Below, one piece after another: positions 8,985-17,311 of a stretch of DNA of 37,531 bases. This DNA comes from Alphaproteobacteria bacterium. Its GTDB lineage: Bacteria; Pseudomonadota; Alphaproteobacteria; Rhizobiales; Devosiaceae. The position numbers and the translations under genes are program-made. Numbering within the stretch: the stretch's first letter is position 1; every line of letters starts with the position of its first letter. The stretch spans positions 1 to 37,531 of the forward strand of contig JAHJWO010000036.1 in the NCBI GenBank assembly GCA_018828145.1. Direction: 5' to 3'. Under the pieces are notes generated by a model. The model was not told the DNA's origin, made no database searches, and saw only the letters and a program-made list of their open reading frames with translations.

Positions 8985-11444
8985 ATGGCGCCGGATCACT
9001 TCCGGAAGCATTGGGGATTCGCACTACTCGCGACAGCCCCTCTTACCCTGATGACGGCGGTCCCGGCGCTGGCGCAGGGCATCACCCCGGCCAACTTTGT
9101 CGGCGCCGCGCCGCTGGCTGTCGCCGCCGGGGCAGGGGCCTTCGCCCTGCTCGCCATGGCCGTGGTCCGCACCATGCTGGTCAACGGCAAGGTCGCCCGC
9201 CATCGCGCCGGCGAACAGATTGCCAGCCTGCGGGCGCTGGTCGATGAATACGAAGCGCTGCTCTCGGGGACGCGGGAAGTCACGATCCTCTGGACCGAGA
9301 ACAATGACGGCCAGGCCAAGCTCCTGGGGCAGGCGTCTGCCGTGCTGCCCATTGGCCGGCAGCCCGAAAGCGTGCTGAACTTTCCCAGCTGGCTCAGCGC
9401 TGGCGATGCCGACAAGCTGGCGCGGTTGCTCGAGGACCTGCGCGTGCATGGCCATGCCTTCGGCGTCAGCCTCAATGCGCTCGACGGCAGGCTGATCCGC
9501 GCCAATGGCTGGGTGCTGGGTGGCGGCGCCGCTATGCGCCTGCGGCCCGCCTTCCTGCAGCCAGGTGCCGAACCAACCCTTGTGGCGGCCGCGGCAACGG
9601 GCGACCAGAGCAGCGTGCGCGCCGTGCTGGCTGCCCTGCCCAACCCGGCCTTTGCGCGCGATTTCAAATATCGGCTGGTCTATGCCAATGCCGCCTATCT
9701 GCAGCTGGCCAAGGCGCTGGGCAAGAATGGCAGCGAAAGCGCGCCGCCCGAACTGCTCGATACCGCCCAGCTCAAGCAGCATATCATGGACTGTTCCGCT
9801 GGCGACAAACCGGCGCAGCTGCCAGTGTCCTGGCCCGGGCAGGGCGCTTTCGAGCTGGTGGAATTTGCCGTCGCCGGCGGCCGCGCCGGCTATCTCCGTC
9901 CGCTCGAGGATGACGCCAGCCGCCCGGCCGCCATCGGGCTGGCCCATATTGGCGGCATTATCGGCGCGCTGACCACGCCCATCGCCATCTTCAACGCCAA
10001 GCGCGAACTGGTGCAGTTCAACGAGGCCTATGCCAGTCTCTGGGGTCTGAGCCGGACCTTCCTCGTGCCCGGACTGGACGAACGGGCCATTCTCGACAAG
10101 CTGCGCACCGAGGGCATGCTGCCCAACCAAGTCGACTACCAGACCTGGCGCACCAAGCACCTTGAATCCTATACCCGCAAGTCCCCGCATGAGAACGAGC
10201 CCTGGCACTTGCCGGATGGGCGCACCATCAAGGTGGTTTCGGCGCCGGCCGGCGCGGCGGGCGGGGTGATCTATGTCTTTGAGGACATTACCGAGCGGCT
10301 CAAGCTGGAATCGGCCAACAAGGCCTTTTCCAATGTGCAGCGCGAAACCATCAATGCGCTGAGCGAGGCCGTGGCCGTGTTTGGCACCAATGGCCGGCTG
10401 GCTCTGTCCAATCCGCGCCTCTCGGCGCTGTGGAAGCTGCCGATGAATACGCTGGGGCAGCACCCCCATATCGACCAGATTGCCGAAGCCAGCGGCAGGG
10501 CCATTCCCGAGGACGGCGCCAGCATCTGGCGCAATCTCAAGCGCGGCATCATCGATCTCAACCCTACCCGCTCGGACCAGACCGGCAGGCTCAACCGCTC
10601 GGACGGGCGGCTGCTCGACTATGCGATCACCCGCCTGCCCGACGGGCAGACCATGATGACCTTTCTCGATGTGACCGAGAGCGCCAGCTATTCCAAGGTG
10701 CTCAAGGAGCGCAACGACGCCCTGGTCGCTGCCGACCTGCTCAAGGACGCCTTCGTCGAGAACGTCTCCTACGAATTGCGCAGCCCGCTGACCAATATCA
10801 TCGGCTTTGCCGACCTCTTGGCGGGCAGCGAGGGCGACAATCTCAACGAGCGGCAGCGCGCCTATATCGACTATATCCGCGCCTCCTCGGTCACCCTGGG
10901 CGTGCTGATTGACAATATTCTCGACCTGGCCTCGGTCGATGCCGGCATTGCCGAATTACGGCCCGAACTGCTCGACGTGCATGGCCTGGTCGACAAGGCC
11001 AAGGCCGGGCTTTCCGCGACCTTCCCCGAGATTTCGGGCGAGAAGCCGATCAACCTCGTGGTCGATATCGAGGAGGGCATGCCCCCCTTCATCGCCGATG
11101 GCACGCGCATCGTGCAGGTGCTGTATAACCTGCTCTCCAATGCCGCCCGCTTCTCCCCGCCGGGCGGGGAAATCCGGCTTTCGGTCAGCCAGCGGGCCGA
11201 CCGCATGCTGTTCATCATCGAGGATGAGGGCCCGGGCGTCACCGACGAGATGCGCGCCGCGATCCAGACGCGCATCGATACGCCCTCTGGCCGCCAGCGT
11301 GGCGCGGGACTGGGGCTGGCCATCGTCAAGACCTTCGTTAACCTGCATGGCGGCACGATCAGTGCCGAGAAGCGCGAGCCGCGCGGCAGCCGCATCATCG
11401 TCAACCTGCCGCGCGACAGCGCCATGGCCGGCGTCGCCGAATAA
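8985..11444 (+). CDS. divL: DivL, tyrosine-variant cell-cycle kinase
   Basis: This 819-residue protein has a hydrophobic, signal-like N-terminus (11-30), a membrane segment near 40-62, a long region with PAS-type folds (~200-590), then HisKA and HATPase domains. The H-box reads VSYELRSPLTNIIGFADLL: the phospho-accepting histidine is replaced by Tyr596, the hallmark of Caulobacter DivL. The ATPase domain is complete (NLLSNAARFSPPGG, DEGPGVTD, GAGLGLAIVKTF). DivL binds DivK and tunes the CckA-ChpT-CtrA relay that controls asymmetric division; its kinase activity is not needed for all its roles in Caulobacter. ATG 8985 has an AGAGGG ribosome binding site. tsaE overlaps its stop codon by one base. 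Identity rests on the tyrosine H-box plus the ahcY and tsaE neighbours. Confidence 0.88.
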   Translation: MAPDHFRKHWGFALLATAPLTLMTAVPALAQGITPANFVGAAPLAVAAGAGAFALLAMAVVRTMLVNGKVARHRAGEQIASLRALVDEYEALLSGTREVTILWTENNDGQAKLLGQASAVLPIGRQPESVLNFPSWLSAGDADKLARLLEDLRVHGHAFGVSLNALDGRLIRANGWVLGGGAAMRLRPAFLQPGAEPTLVAAAATGDQSSVRAVLAALPNPAFARDFKYRLVYANAAYLQLAKALGKNGSESAPPELLDTAQLKQHIMDCSAGDKPAQLPVSWPGQGAFELVEFAVAGGRAGYLRPLEDDASRPAAIGLAHIGGIIGALTTPIAIFNAKRELVQFNEAYASLWGLSRTFLVPGLDERAILDKLRTEGMLPNQVDYQTWRTKHLESYTRKSPHENEPWHLPDGRTIKVVSAPAGAAGGVIYVFEDITERLKLESANKAFSNVQRETINALSEAVAVFGTNGRLALSNPRLSALWKLPMNTLGQHPHIDQIAEASGRAIPEDGASIWRNLKRGIIDLNPTRSDQTGRLNRSDGRLLDYAITRLPDGQTMMTFLDVTESASYSKVLKERNDALVAADLLKDAFVENVSYELRSPLTNIIGFADLLAGSEGDNLNERQRAYIDYIRASSVTLGVLIDNILDLASVDAGIAELRPELLDVHGLVDKAKAGLSATFPEISGEKPINLVVDIEEGMPPFIADGTRIVQVLYNLLSNAARFSPPGGEIRLSVSQRADRMLFIIEDEGPGVTDEMRAAIQTRIDTPSGRQRGAGLGLAIVKTFVNLHGGTISAEKREPRGSRIIVNLPRDSAMAGVAE

Positions 11445-11869
11445 TGGCGACGCTGCTGCCCGACGACGCCGCCACCGCAGCCCTCGGGGCGGAGCTGGCG
11501 GCAGACCTCGCGCCCGGCGACCTCGTGCTGCTCGAGGGCGATCTGGGGGCCGGCAAGACGGCCCTGGCCCGCGCCATCATCCGCAGCCTCGCCGGCGATC
11601 CGCTTCTCGACGTGCCCTCGCCCACCTTTGCGCTGGTGCAGCCCTATGACACGCCTCGGGGCCCGGTGCTGCATGCCGATCTCTACCGGCTGGGCGATCC
11701 GCGCGAGGTGGAGGAGCTGGGGCTGCTCGACAATCCCGAGGCGATCGTGCTGGTGGAATGGGCCGAGCGCGCGCCCGAGATCGTCGCGGCGGCGACGCTG
11801 GTCGTTGCCCTCGCCATTCCGCCCGGCGGCGAAGGTCGGCTGGTCTCGGTGACCCGCCCGCAGAGCTAG
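11444..11869 (+). CDS. tsaE: tRNA threonylcarbamoyladenosine biosynthesis ATPase TsaE
   Basis: TsaE is the ATPase that works with TsaB and TsaD to form t6A37 on ANN-decoding tRNAs, in the cytosol. It has 141 residues, normal for the family. The Walker A motif is EGDLGAGKTALARA, followed by VPSPTFALVQPYD and the HADLYRLGDPREVEELGL block, ending with VEWAERAPEI. The ATG shares its A with the TAA stop of divL (TAATG), so translation is coupled. In many rhizobia a phosphotransferase and a nucleotidyltransferase (amgK/murU) follow tsaE; here they are absent and a converging gene follows. Confidence 0.95.
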   Translation: MATLLPDDAATAALGAELAADLAPGDLVLLEGDLGAGKTALARAIIRSLAGDPLLDVPSPTFALVQPYDTPRGPVLHADLYRLGDPREVEELGLLDNPEAIVLVEWAERAPEIVAAATLVVALAIPPGGEGRLVSVTRPQS

Positions 11870-12345
11870 AGCCGGTCGAGCGTCGCCTGGTCCTCTTCGC
11901 CATCGAAGAAGGCGTCGAGCGCCTGGCTGAACAGGGCCTCATCCGGATCAGCACGGTGAAACAGCGTCATCGAGGAATGGAACTTGCGATCGTCCGGCGC
12001 GCCGAAGATCTGGCCCAGCGTGCGCGGCGCGGCGGCGCCGGGCGCATGCAGCAGCACGGCGCTGGTGCATTGCTGCAGGCGTATATGGAGGATGTGATGG
12101 GCCAGATAGGCCCGGGCCTCCTCGAGATCGCCGATGGCGAAACGCTCGGCCATGGCGCTGTGGCCGAGCCCGGCAATCTGCGGGAAGATGAACCACATCC
12201 AGTGGCTGCGCTTCTGCCCGGTGCGCAGCTCGTGCAGCACCTGCGGATAGACATGGTTCTGCGCATCGAGAAAGCGGGCGATGAGCCCGCCCGCCTGCGG
12301 CCGGACATGGGCAGGATTGGGCGTGGCGGCGAGATGTTCTGGCAT
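11866..12345 (-). CDS. DUF1810 family protein
   Basis: This 159-residue soluble protein shows the DUF1810 pattern: RFLDAQNHVYPQVLHELRTGQKRSHWMWFIFPQ, then GLGHSAMAERFAIGDLEEARAYLAHHILHIRL, and a C-terminal FGAPDDRKFHSSMTLF. Function is unknown in the family. It converges on tsaE and the two stop codons share the palindrome CTAG (11866-11869). The 545 bases upstream of it contain repeats only. The start at 12345 (MPEHLAATP) is uncertain; the domain proper starts about 20 residues in. Confidence 0.85.
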   Translation of the reverse strand: MPEHLAATPNPAHVRPQAGGLIARFLDAQNHVYPQVLHELRTGQKRSHWMWFIFPQIAGLGHSAMAERFAIGDLEEARAYLAHHILHIRLQQCTSAVLLHAPGAAAPRTLGQIFGAPDDRKFHSSMTLFHRADPDEALFSQALDAFFDGEEDQATLDRL

Positions 12346-12478
12346 GGCTTGGCGCTCCCCTCAGGCGACAATGAAGCGATGACGCTATTGCGCAATTGTG
12401 AGCGCTTGGAGGCGGGCAGCCGCAAGCGCCGCCTGCAGCGCGGTTTTCGATAGCCATTCGGGCATAGCCCTCATGGCC

Positions 12479-12531
12479 TGCCCACCTAAAATCGATCCAC
12501 CGGATCGATTTTGCCCACGGCACGGTGGGCA
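12479..12531. repeat. Composite REP-like palindrome, copy 1
   Basis: The inner palindrome has 11-bp arms (12488-12498 and 12502-12512) around an ACC loop, with the core AAATCGATCC / GGATCGATTT. It is enclosed by outer arms TGCCCACC (12479-12486) and GGTGGGCA (12524-12531). Two further copies with the core AAATCGCTCC / GGAGCGATTT lie at 14084-14106 and 14207-14231. The core change A to C at position 7 is compensated in the other arm, so pairing is preserved. Confidence 0.7.
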
Positions 12532-12638
12532 GACCCCGAGGCGGCTTTCGCCTCTGGTAAATTTAAAACGAGACGACAACCGCCCCGGGGTGCCGGTTTT
12601 TGGAACAGTCCCGGTTATCGCGCAGCATGATCGCTCGC

Positions 12639-12738
12639 CATGCTGCGGCCCGCACTCGAACCTGCGTGAGAGGCAAAACCCACGCCCGGCCCACCCCAGC
12701 CACTGTTCGCCTGCAGGCCGCCCGTGCGGGGTGACGGG
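12639..12738. repeat. Dispersed ~100-bp repeat, copy B
   Basis: It matches 1-100 in the same orientation at about 85 percent, best in the CACTGTTCGCCTGCAGGCC segment. Copy B shows that the left end of the unit is close to CATGCTGCGG. There is no coding content. Both copies lie near CCTCCCC-type hairpins, which suggests that these intergenic elements accumulate together. Confidence 0.65.
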
Positions 12739-12890
12739 CCTATTCTACGCCAGCCCGCCGGAGCGGGATAAGTTGGGGATGATGGTGGGTGGGGCTGGAT
12801 CGTGTCAAATGAGTGGAGAGAAACCTCCCCCTGGATGGGGGAGGTAGGAGGGGGTGGACGAGGGGGCATCGTTACAGCCCTGTGGGCGGC

Positions 12891-13712
12891 TCAGGCGCCG
12901 GGGACTGCGTTGCGCAGGTCGCTGACGCCCGGCGCATCGATGCGGCGATAGAGCCCCTCGATCACGCTATAGGCGCCAAAGGCTACAAGGCCCAGGGCGA
13001 CCAGGCCATAGAGCCAGGGGCCGAAGGGCAGGGCATGGACATAGTCCAGCGCCTCGGCCGTGCCGCCGGCCTGCTCGGGCGAGACGGTGAAGGTCGCGTA
13101 GAACAGGAAGCCGCCGATAATGGCAAAGACCACGCCGCGGGCGACAAGGCCGAAGGCGCAGACCGGGTCCATCCACTTGGCATGCGCGGCCGGCAGCGAC
13201 AGCCGTTTGCGATAGCCATGCGTCAACCCGTACCAGGCCTGGATGCCGCCGGCCGCCAGGACGCCACAGGCGACGACGCCGAGCAGGAACGGGCCGAAGG
13301 GCTGCTGCAGCAGCCAGGCTGAGGCGGTTTCCTCGCCATTGCCGCCGCCGCTGTCGCCGCCCAGGCTCAGCGCCAGCCGCGCCGCGCTCAGCGCGAGAAA
13401 CAGGTTCGCCCCGCCCGAAATCAGCTGCCCGGCCCGGTTGGCAAAGCCTTCCAGGTCATCGTCGCGATCATCGGCATTGAGCAGGCCCTGCGCCATCTTC
13501 CACAGCACATAGCCAAACAGCCCCACCGCCACGAGCCCGAGCAGGATGCGCCCGAAGGGCAGACCGAGGAGGCTCGACAGCGCGTCGGACGACCCCTCCG
13601 CATCCGACCCGCCCCACAGGGCCGAGGCCAGGGCCAGGCCCCCCAGCAGCAGATAGACAACACCGCGCGCCCCATAGCCGAGCCGGGCGAGCGTTTCAAA
13701 ATGATTGGACAT
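12891..13712 (-). CDS. DUF1206 family membrane protein
   Basis: This 273-residue inner-membrane protein is built from three tandem units of about 85 residues, each with two membrane segments, giving six in total. The units start with related motifs: LGYGARGVVYLLLGG, then a central copy around GGANLFLALSA, then FGLVARGVVFAIIGG, as in DUF1206. Each unit has an LPFG or QPFG turn before its second helix. Function is unknown. Upstream on the minus strand is a degenerate EcfG-type promoter (13744-13768), hinting at stress expression. It stands alone between two repeat-rich stretches. Confidence 0.88.
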   Translation of the reverse strand: MSNHFETLARLGYGARGVVYLLLGGLALASALWGGSDAEGSSDALSSLLGLPFGRILLGLVAVGLFGYVLWKMAQGLLNADDRDDDLEGFANRAGQLISGGANLFLALSAARLALSLGGDSGGGNGEETASAWLLQQPFGPFLLGVVACGVLAAGGIQAWYGLTHGYRKRLSLPAAHAKWMDPVCAFGLVARGVVFAIIGGFLFYATFTVSPEQAGGTAEALDYVHALPFGPWLYGLVALGLVAFGAYSVIEGLYRRIDAPGVSDLRNAVPGA

Positions 13713-13743
13713 GGGGGCGCTTCCTCGTGGGGGACGGGAAGGT

Positions 13744-13768
13744 AATGACGGGGCGGCGGGGTAGTTCC
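13744..13768 (-). promoter_or_regulatory. Degenerate EcfG-type promoter of the DUF1206 gene
   Basis: On the minus strand GGAAC (13768-13764) is followed after exactly 16 bases by CATT (13747-13744), one base off the general-stress consensus GGAAC-N16/17-CGTT. It lies about 30 bases before the DUF1206 start. The mismatch in the -10 element makes this tentative. Confidence 0.35.
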
Positions 13769-14083
13769 GTGGCCGCGTCCTGCGGGGGGTAGAAAGCTAA
13801 CCAGCTGCGAGGCGCCCAGGGGGCAGTCTGGCGGTGAACCACGTCGCCGATGCGCGAAACGGCGGTGCGGCGCCGCCGGGGAGGTACCATTTGGGCATGG
13901 TGGCCTTCCCTCTTCGGTTCGCAGGGCTCCACCCCACCCTCGGTCCCTCCCATCAAGGGGAGGGAGGCGCTGGCACTGACGTCCATGTTCATCGTCTCCC
14001 TCCCTTGTGGGGAGGGATCAAGGGTGGGGGTTGGTTGGCACTGACGTCGGGCTCCCGTCACCCCCTCCCATCCTCCTCGCCTC

Positions 14084-14106
14084 AAATCGCTCCACCGGAG
14101 CGATTT
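14084..14106. repeat. REP-like palindrome, copy 2
   Basis: AAATCGCTCC and GGAGCGATTT are perfect 10-bp arms around the same ACC loop as copies 1 and 3. Outer arms are weaker here: CCCGTC near 14054 and GACGGG near 14118. Confidence 0.7.
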
Positions 14107-14196
14107 GCCCCTGCGGGACGGGTCGGAGCCCATCAAGGGGGAGGTGCTGATCGAGCATGCGGCGCGTCCGGGCCCTGCGAGCGTAGCTCTCCGGGC

Positions 14197-14250
14197 CTGA
14201 TCGACTAAAATCGCTCCACCGGAGCGATTTTGCCTATGGCCGTCGATCAG
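14197..14250. repeat. REP-like palindrome, copy 3, at the polA 3' end
   Basis: The inner palindrome has 11-bp arms (14207-14217 and 14221-14231) with an ACC loop. Outer 9-bp arms CTGATCGAC (14197-14205) and GTCGATCAG (14242-14250) enclose it, and the right outer arm contains the polA stop codon (14247-14249). The whole can fold as a two-tier hairpin at the end of the polA mRNA and may serve as its terminator or stabiliser. Confidence 0.7.
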
Positions 14251-17162
14251 TGCGCTTCATCCCAGTTATGGGCCGCGTGGGCATCCACCTGGATCGGCAC
14301 GGAGAGCCGCACTGCTGGCTCGGCGGCGCCTTCCATGACGCGCTTGATGGCGGTCATGGCCCCTTCCTCGGTGCCGAGCGGGACCTCGAAGATCAGTTCG
14401 TCATGCACCTGCAGCAGCATGTCGGCCTCGACGCCGGCTTTCTTGAGTTCTGGCTCCATGCGGATCATGGCGCGGCGGATGATGTCGGCGGCCGAGCCCT
14501 GAATGGGGGCGTTGATCGAGGCGCGCTCGACAAAGCTGCGCTCGGCGGCATGGGAGGAATTGGCATTGGGGAAGTTGATCTTGCGGCCGAAGATCGTGGT
14601 GACGAAGCCGTCTTCCTTCACCCGCCGGCGCTGGCTGTCCATATAGTCCTTGATGCCGGGGAAGCGCTCGAAGTAGGTCTTGATATAGTCGCCCGCCTCG
14701 CCGCGCGGAATGGCCAGCTGGTTGGCGAGGCCAAAGGCGGAAATGCCGTAGATGATGCCGAAATTGATCGCCTTTGCGCGGCGGCGCACGTCGCTCGGCA
14801 TGCCTTCGACCGGCACGCCGAACATTTCCGATGCCGTCATGGCATGGATGTCGAGGCCCTCCTCGAAGGCATCCTTGAGCGCTTGGATATCGGCGATATG
14901 GGCCAGGACCCGCAGCTCGATCTGGGAATAGTCGGCCGAGATCAGGATCTTGCCCGGGGCGGCGACGAAGGCGGTGCGGATCTTGCGGCCGTCGCTGGTG
15001 CGGACCGGGATGTTCTGCAGGTTCGGATCGTTGGACGAGAGGCGCCCGGTGAGCACCGAATGCTGGGAATAGGTAGTGTGGACGCGGCCGGTGCGCTGGT
15101 TGATGTAATTGGGTAGGGCATCGGTATAGGTGCCCATCAGCTTGGTGAGCTGGCGCCAGTCGACAATGGTGCGGGCCAGCGGCACGCCCTTGAGGGCCAG
15201 GTCTTCCAGCACATCGGCGCCAGTCGACCAGGCGCCGGTCTTGGTCTTGGTGCCGCCTTCAAGGCCCATGCGATCGAACAGGATTTCGCCCAGCTGCTTG
15301 GGTGAGCCCAGGTTGAAGCTGGAGCCGGCCAGCTCATAGGCCTCGGCCTCGAGCGCGGCGGCGCGCTGCGCGAAATCGCCCGACAGGCGCGCGAGAATCT
15401 GCCGGTCGACATGGATGCCGCGGCCCTCCATGCGGCCCAGCACCGGGGCCAGGGGCCGCTCGAGGGTTTCATAGACCGTGGTCATGTTCTCGGCGGCGAG
15501 ACGGGGCTTGAGGACCTGCCAGAGGCGGATGGTCATGTCGCTGTCTTCGGCGGCATAGCGGGCCGCCTTGTCGATCTCGACCTGGGCAAAGGTGATCTGC
15601 CCCTTGCCCGAGCCGATCAGCTCCTTGATCGAAGTGCCGGGTACCCCCAGCCAGTGATCGGCCAGCTCGGCCATGGTGTTGTATTGCGGGCCATCGAGCG
15701 CATAGCTCAGCAGCAGCGTGTCATCGATGGAATTGACCGCAATGTCATAGCGGGCGAGAAGGCCCAGGTCATATTTGGCATTGTGGAAGATCTTGAGGAT
15801 CGACCGATCGGCAAACAGCGGCCGCAGGATGTCGAGCGCGAGGCGGATATCCATCTGGCCTTCGGCCTTGCCGGTGCCGAACATGTCGCCTTCCCCGCTG
15901 GCATGGCCGAGCGGCAGATAGGCGCCCGTGCCGGGGCGGATGGAAAAGGAAAGGCCGACGAGATCGGCCGTCTGGTTGTCGAGCCCGGTGGTCTCGGTAT
16001 CGGTGGCGACATGGCCGGTCCGGTAGATGGCGTCGATCCAGCGCTGCAGGCCTTCCGCGTCGCGGATGATCTCATAGGCCTCGGGTGTCCAGGGGATGGA
16101 CTTTATGCGCTCATGCTCGGCCGCGGCATGCAGCACCAGTGGCGCCTCGGCCTTGCCGGCGGCCTCGGCACGCGCGGCGCGAGCCTCGGCCCGGGCCTCG
16201 TTGTTGAAGCCGATCGGGCTGGCCTGCTTGACCGCCAGCTCCGGATCGGGCTCCCAGGCGTCGGGATCGGCACCGATCAGGCCGGCGAGACGCTTGGTGA
16301 TGGTGGCAAATTCCATCGCCTTGAGGAAGGGAAACAGCTTGCCCGGCTCGATCGGCTGGCGGGCCAATGCGTCGAGATCGAGCGCGACGGGCACCTTCTG
16401 CTCGAGGGTGACGAGGCGCTTGGAAATCCGCGCCAGCTCGGCATTGGCGATGAGCTTTTCGCGCCTGGCATTCTGCTTGATCTCGCTGGCGCGCGCGAGC
16501 AGGGTCTCGAGATCGCCATAGGTATTGATCAGCTCGGCCGCCGTCTTGATGCCGATGCCGGGCACGCCGGGCACGTTGTCGACGCTGTCGCCGCACAGCG
16601 CCTGCACGTCGATCACCTTGTCGGGTGTGACGCCGAACTTGTTGAACACCTCATCGACGCCGATCCAGCGCAGCGGCGGCTGGCCGGGCCGGGGAATGGT
16701 GTCGAGCAGGCGGATGGAGCCATCGGGCTCCACCAGCTGCATCAGGTCCTTGTCGGACGAGACGATGGTCACCTTGCCGCCGGCGGCGCGGGCATTGCAG
16801 GCATAGGTGGCGATGATGTCATCGGCCTCCCAGCCCTCCATTTCGATGGAGGGAATGTTGAAGGCGCGCGTGGCCGAGCGGGTCAGCGGAAACTGCGGCA
16901 CCAGCTCCTCGGGCGCCGGCGGGCGCTGCGCCTTGTAATCGGGAAAGAAGTCGTCGCGAAACGTCTTGCCCTTGGCGTCGAAGATCACCGCCATATGGGT
17001 CGGCTCGTCCTCGCCCTTGAGGTCTTCCATCAGCTTCCACAGCATGTTGCAGAAGCCCTGGACGCACCCCACCGGCAGCCCGTCGGACTTGCGGTTGAGC
17101 GGGGGCAGGGCGTGAAAGGCGCGGAAGATATAACCCGAGCCGTCGACGAGCAGCAGATGCAT
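14247..17162 (-). CDS. polA: DNA polymerase I
   Basis: PolA fills gaps and removes RNA primers in replication and repair. It has 972 residues with all three domains. The 5'-3' exonuclease (1-~290) starts HLLLVDGSGYIFRAFHALPP and includes the helix-hairpin segment VPGVPGIGIKTAAELI. The 3'-5' exonuclease has an intact DTE motif (Asp388, Glu390), so proofreading is likely active. The polymerase domain carries motif A SADYSQIELR (Asp744), the O helix RRRAKAINFGIIYG and motif C QVHDELIFEVP (Asp921). ATG 17162 was chosen because it starts at the conserved exonuclease N-terminus; a further 35 in-frame codons upstream are unlike the family and cross the neighbouring promoter. It is divergent from the kaiC-like gene. 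Confidence 0.97.
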   Translation of the reverse strand: MHLLLVDGSGYIFRAFHALPPLNRKSDGLPVGCVQGFCNMLWKLMEDLKGEDEPTHMAVIFDAKGKTFRDDFFPDYKAQRPPAPEELVPQFPLTRSATRAFNIPSIEMEGWEADDIIATYACNARAAGGKVTIVSSDKDLMQLVEPDGSIRLLDTIPRPGQPPLRWIGVDEVFNKFGVTPDKVIDVQALCGDSVDNVPGVPGIGIKTAAELINTYGDLETLLARASEIKQNARREKLIANAELARISKRLVTLEQKVPVALDLDALARQPIEPGKLFPFLKAMEFATITKRLAGLIGADPDAWEPDPELAVKQASPIGFNNEARAEARAARAEAAGKAEAPLVLHAAAEHERIKSIPWTPEAYEIIRDAEGLQRWIDAIYRTGHVATDTETTGLDNQTADLVGLSFSIRPGTGAYLPLGHASGEGDMFGTGKAEGQMDIRLALDILRPLFADRSILKIFHNAKYDLGLLARYDIAVNSIDDTLLLSYALDGPQYNTMAELADHWLGVPGTSIKELIGSGKGQITFAQVEIDKAARYAAEDSDMTIRLWQVLKPRLAAENMTTVYETLERPLAPVLGRMEGRGIHVDRQILARLSGDFAQRAAALEAEAYELAGSSFNLGSPKQLGEILFDRMGLEGGTKTKTGAWSTGADVLEDLALKGVPLARTIVDWRQLTKLMGTYTDALPNYINQRTGRVHTTYSQHSVLTGRLSSNDPNLQNIPVRTSDGRKIRTAFVAAPGKILISADYSQIELRVLAHIADIQALKDAFEEGLDIHAMTASEMFGVPVEGMPSDVRRRAKAINFGIIYGISAFGLANQLAIPRGEAGDYIKTYFERFPGIKDYMDSQRRRVKEDGFVTTIFGRKINFPNANSSHAAERSFVERASINAPIQGSAADIIRRAMIRMEPELKKAGVEADMLLQVHDELIFEVPLGTEEGAMTAIKRVMEGAAEPAVRLSVPIQVDAHAAHNWDEAH

Positions 17163-17236
17163 GAAACCGATTCCGTATTCGCAGCGAAGCGGGACTTTAG
17201 GGCAGTTGGCGAGGCGGCAAAAGAGCCGCGGCGTCG

Positions 17237-17262
17237 GGAACCGGGCACAAGTTCGCGGCGTT
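17237..17262 (+). promoter_or_regulatory. EcfG (general stress) promoter of the kaiC-like operon
   Basis: GGAAC (17237-17241) and CGTT (17259-17262) are separated by exactly 17 bases, an exact match to the alphaproteobacterial EcfG consensus GGAAC-N16/17-CGTT. Transcription should begin near 17270, about 40 bases before the kaiC-like start codon. The sigma factor and its partners PhyR and NepR are not in this window. Confidence 0.7.
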
Positions 17263-17311
17263 GCCAAGAATTGGGCGAAATGCCCCAGTCAGGAGCACGG
17301 TACGCAGCGTC

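Larger units (their letters stand above)
12346..12890. other. Gene-free stretch with three repeat types
   Basis: I see no credible gene in these 545 bases. They hold a composite palindrome (12479-12531), the second copy of the ~100-bp repeat (12639-12738) and a CCTCCCC-type hairpin (about 12826-12850). The promoter of the DUF1810 gene should lie near 12346-12450 on the minus strand, but I cannot place it. Confidence 0.7.
13713..14246. other. Gene-free stretch with clustered palindromic repeats
   Basis: I see no gene in these 534 bases. They contain the DUF1206 promoter region (13713-13800), several CCTCCCC-type hairpins (about 13945-14025 and 14130-14145) and two copies of the AAATCGCTCC REP-like palindrome (14084-14106 and 14207-14231). 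A short near-repeat, GGCACTGACGTC, occurs twice (about 13971 and 14037). Confidence 0.65.

Noticed and set aside
12385..12847. Short open frames in the repeat-rich gap upstream of the DUF1810 gene
   Set aside because: They run through the composite palindrome and the dispersed repeat, lack ribosome binding sites and show no protein-like pattern.
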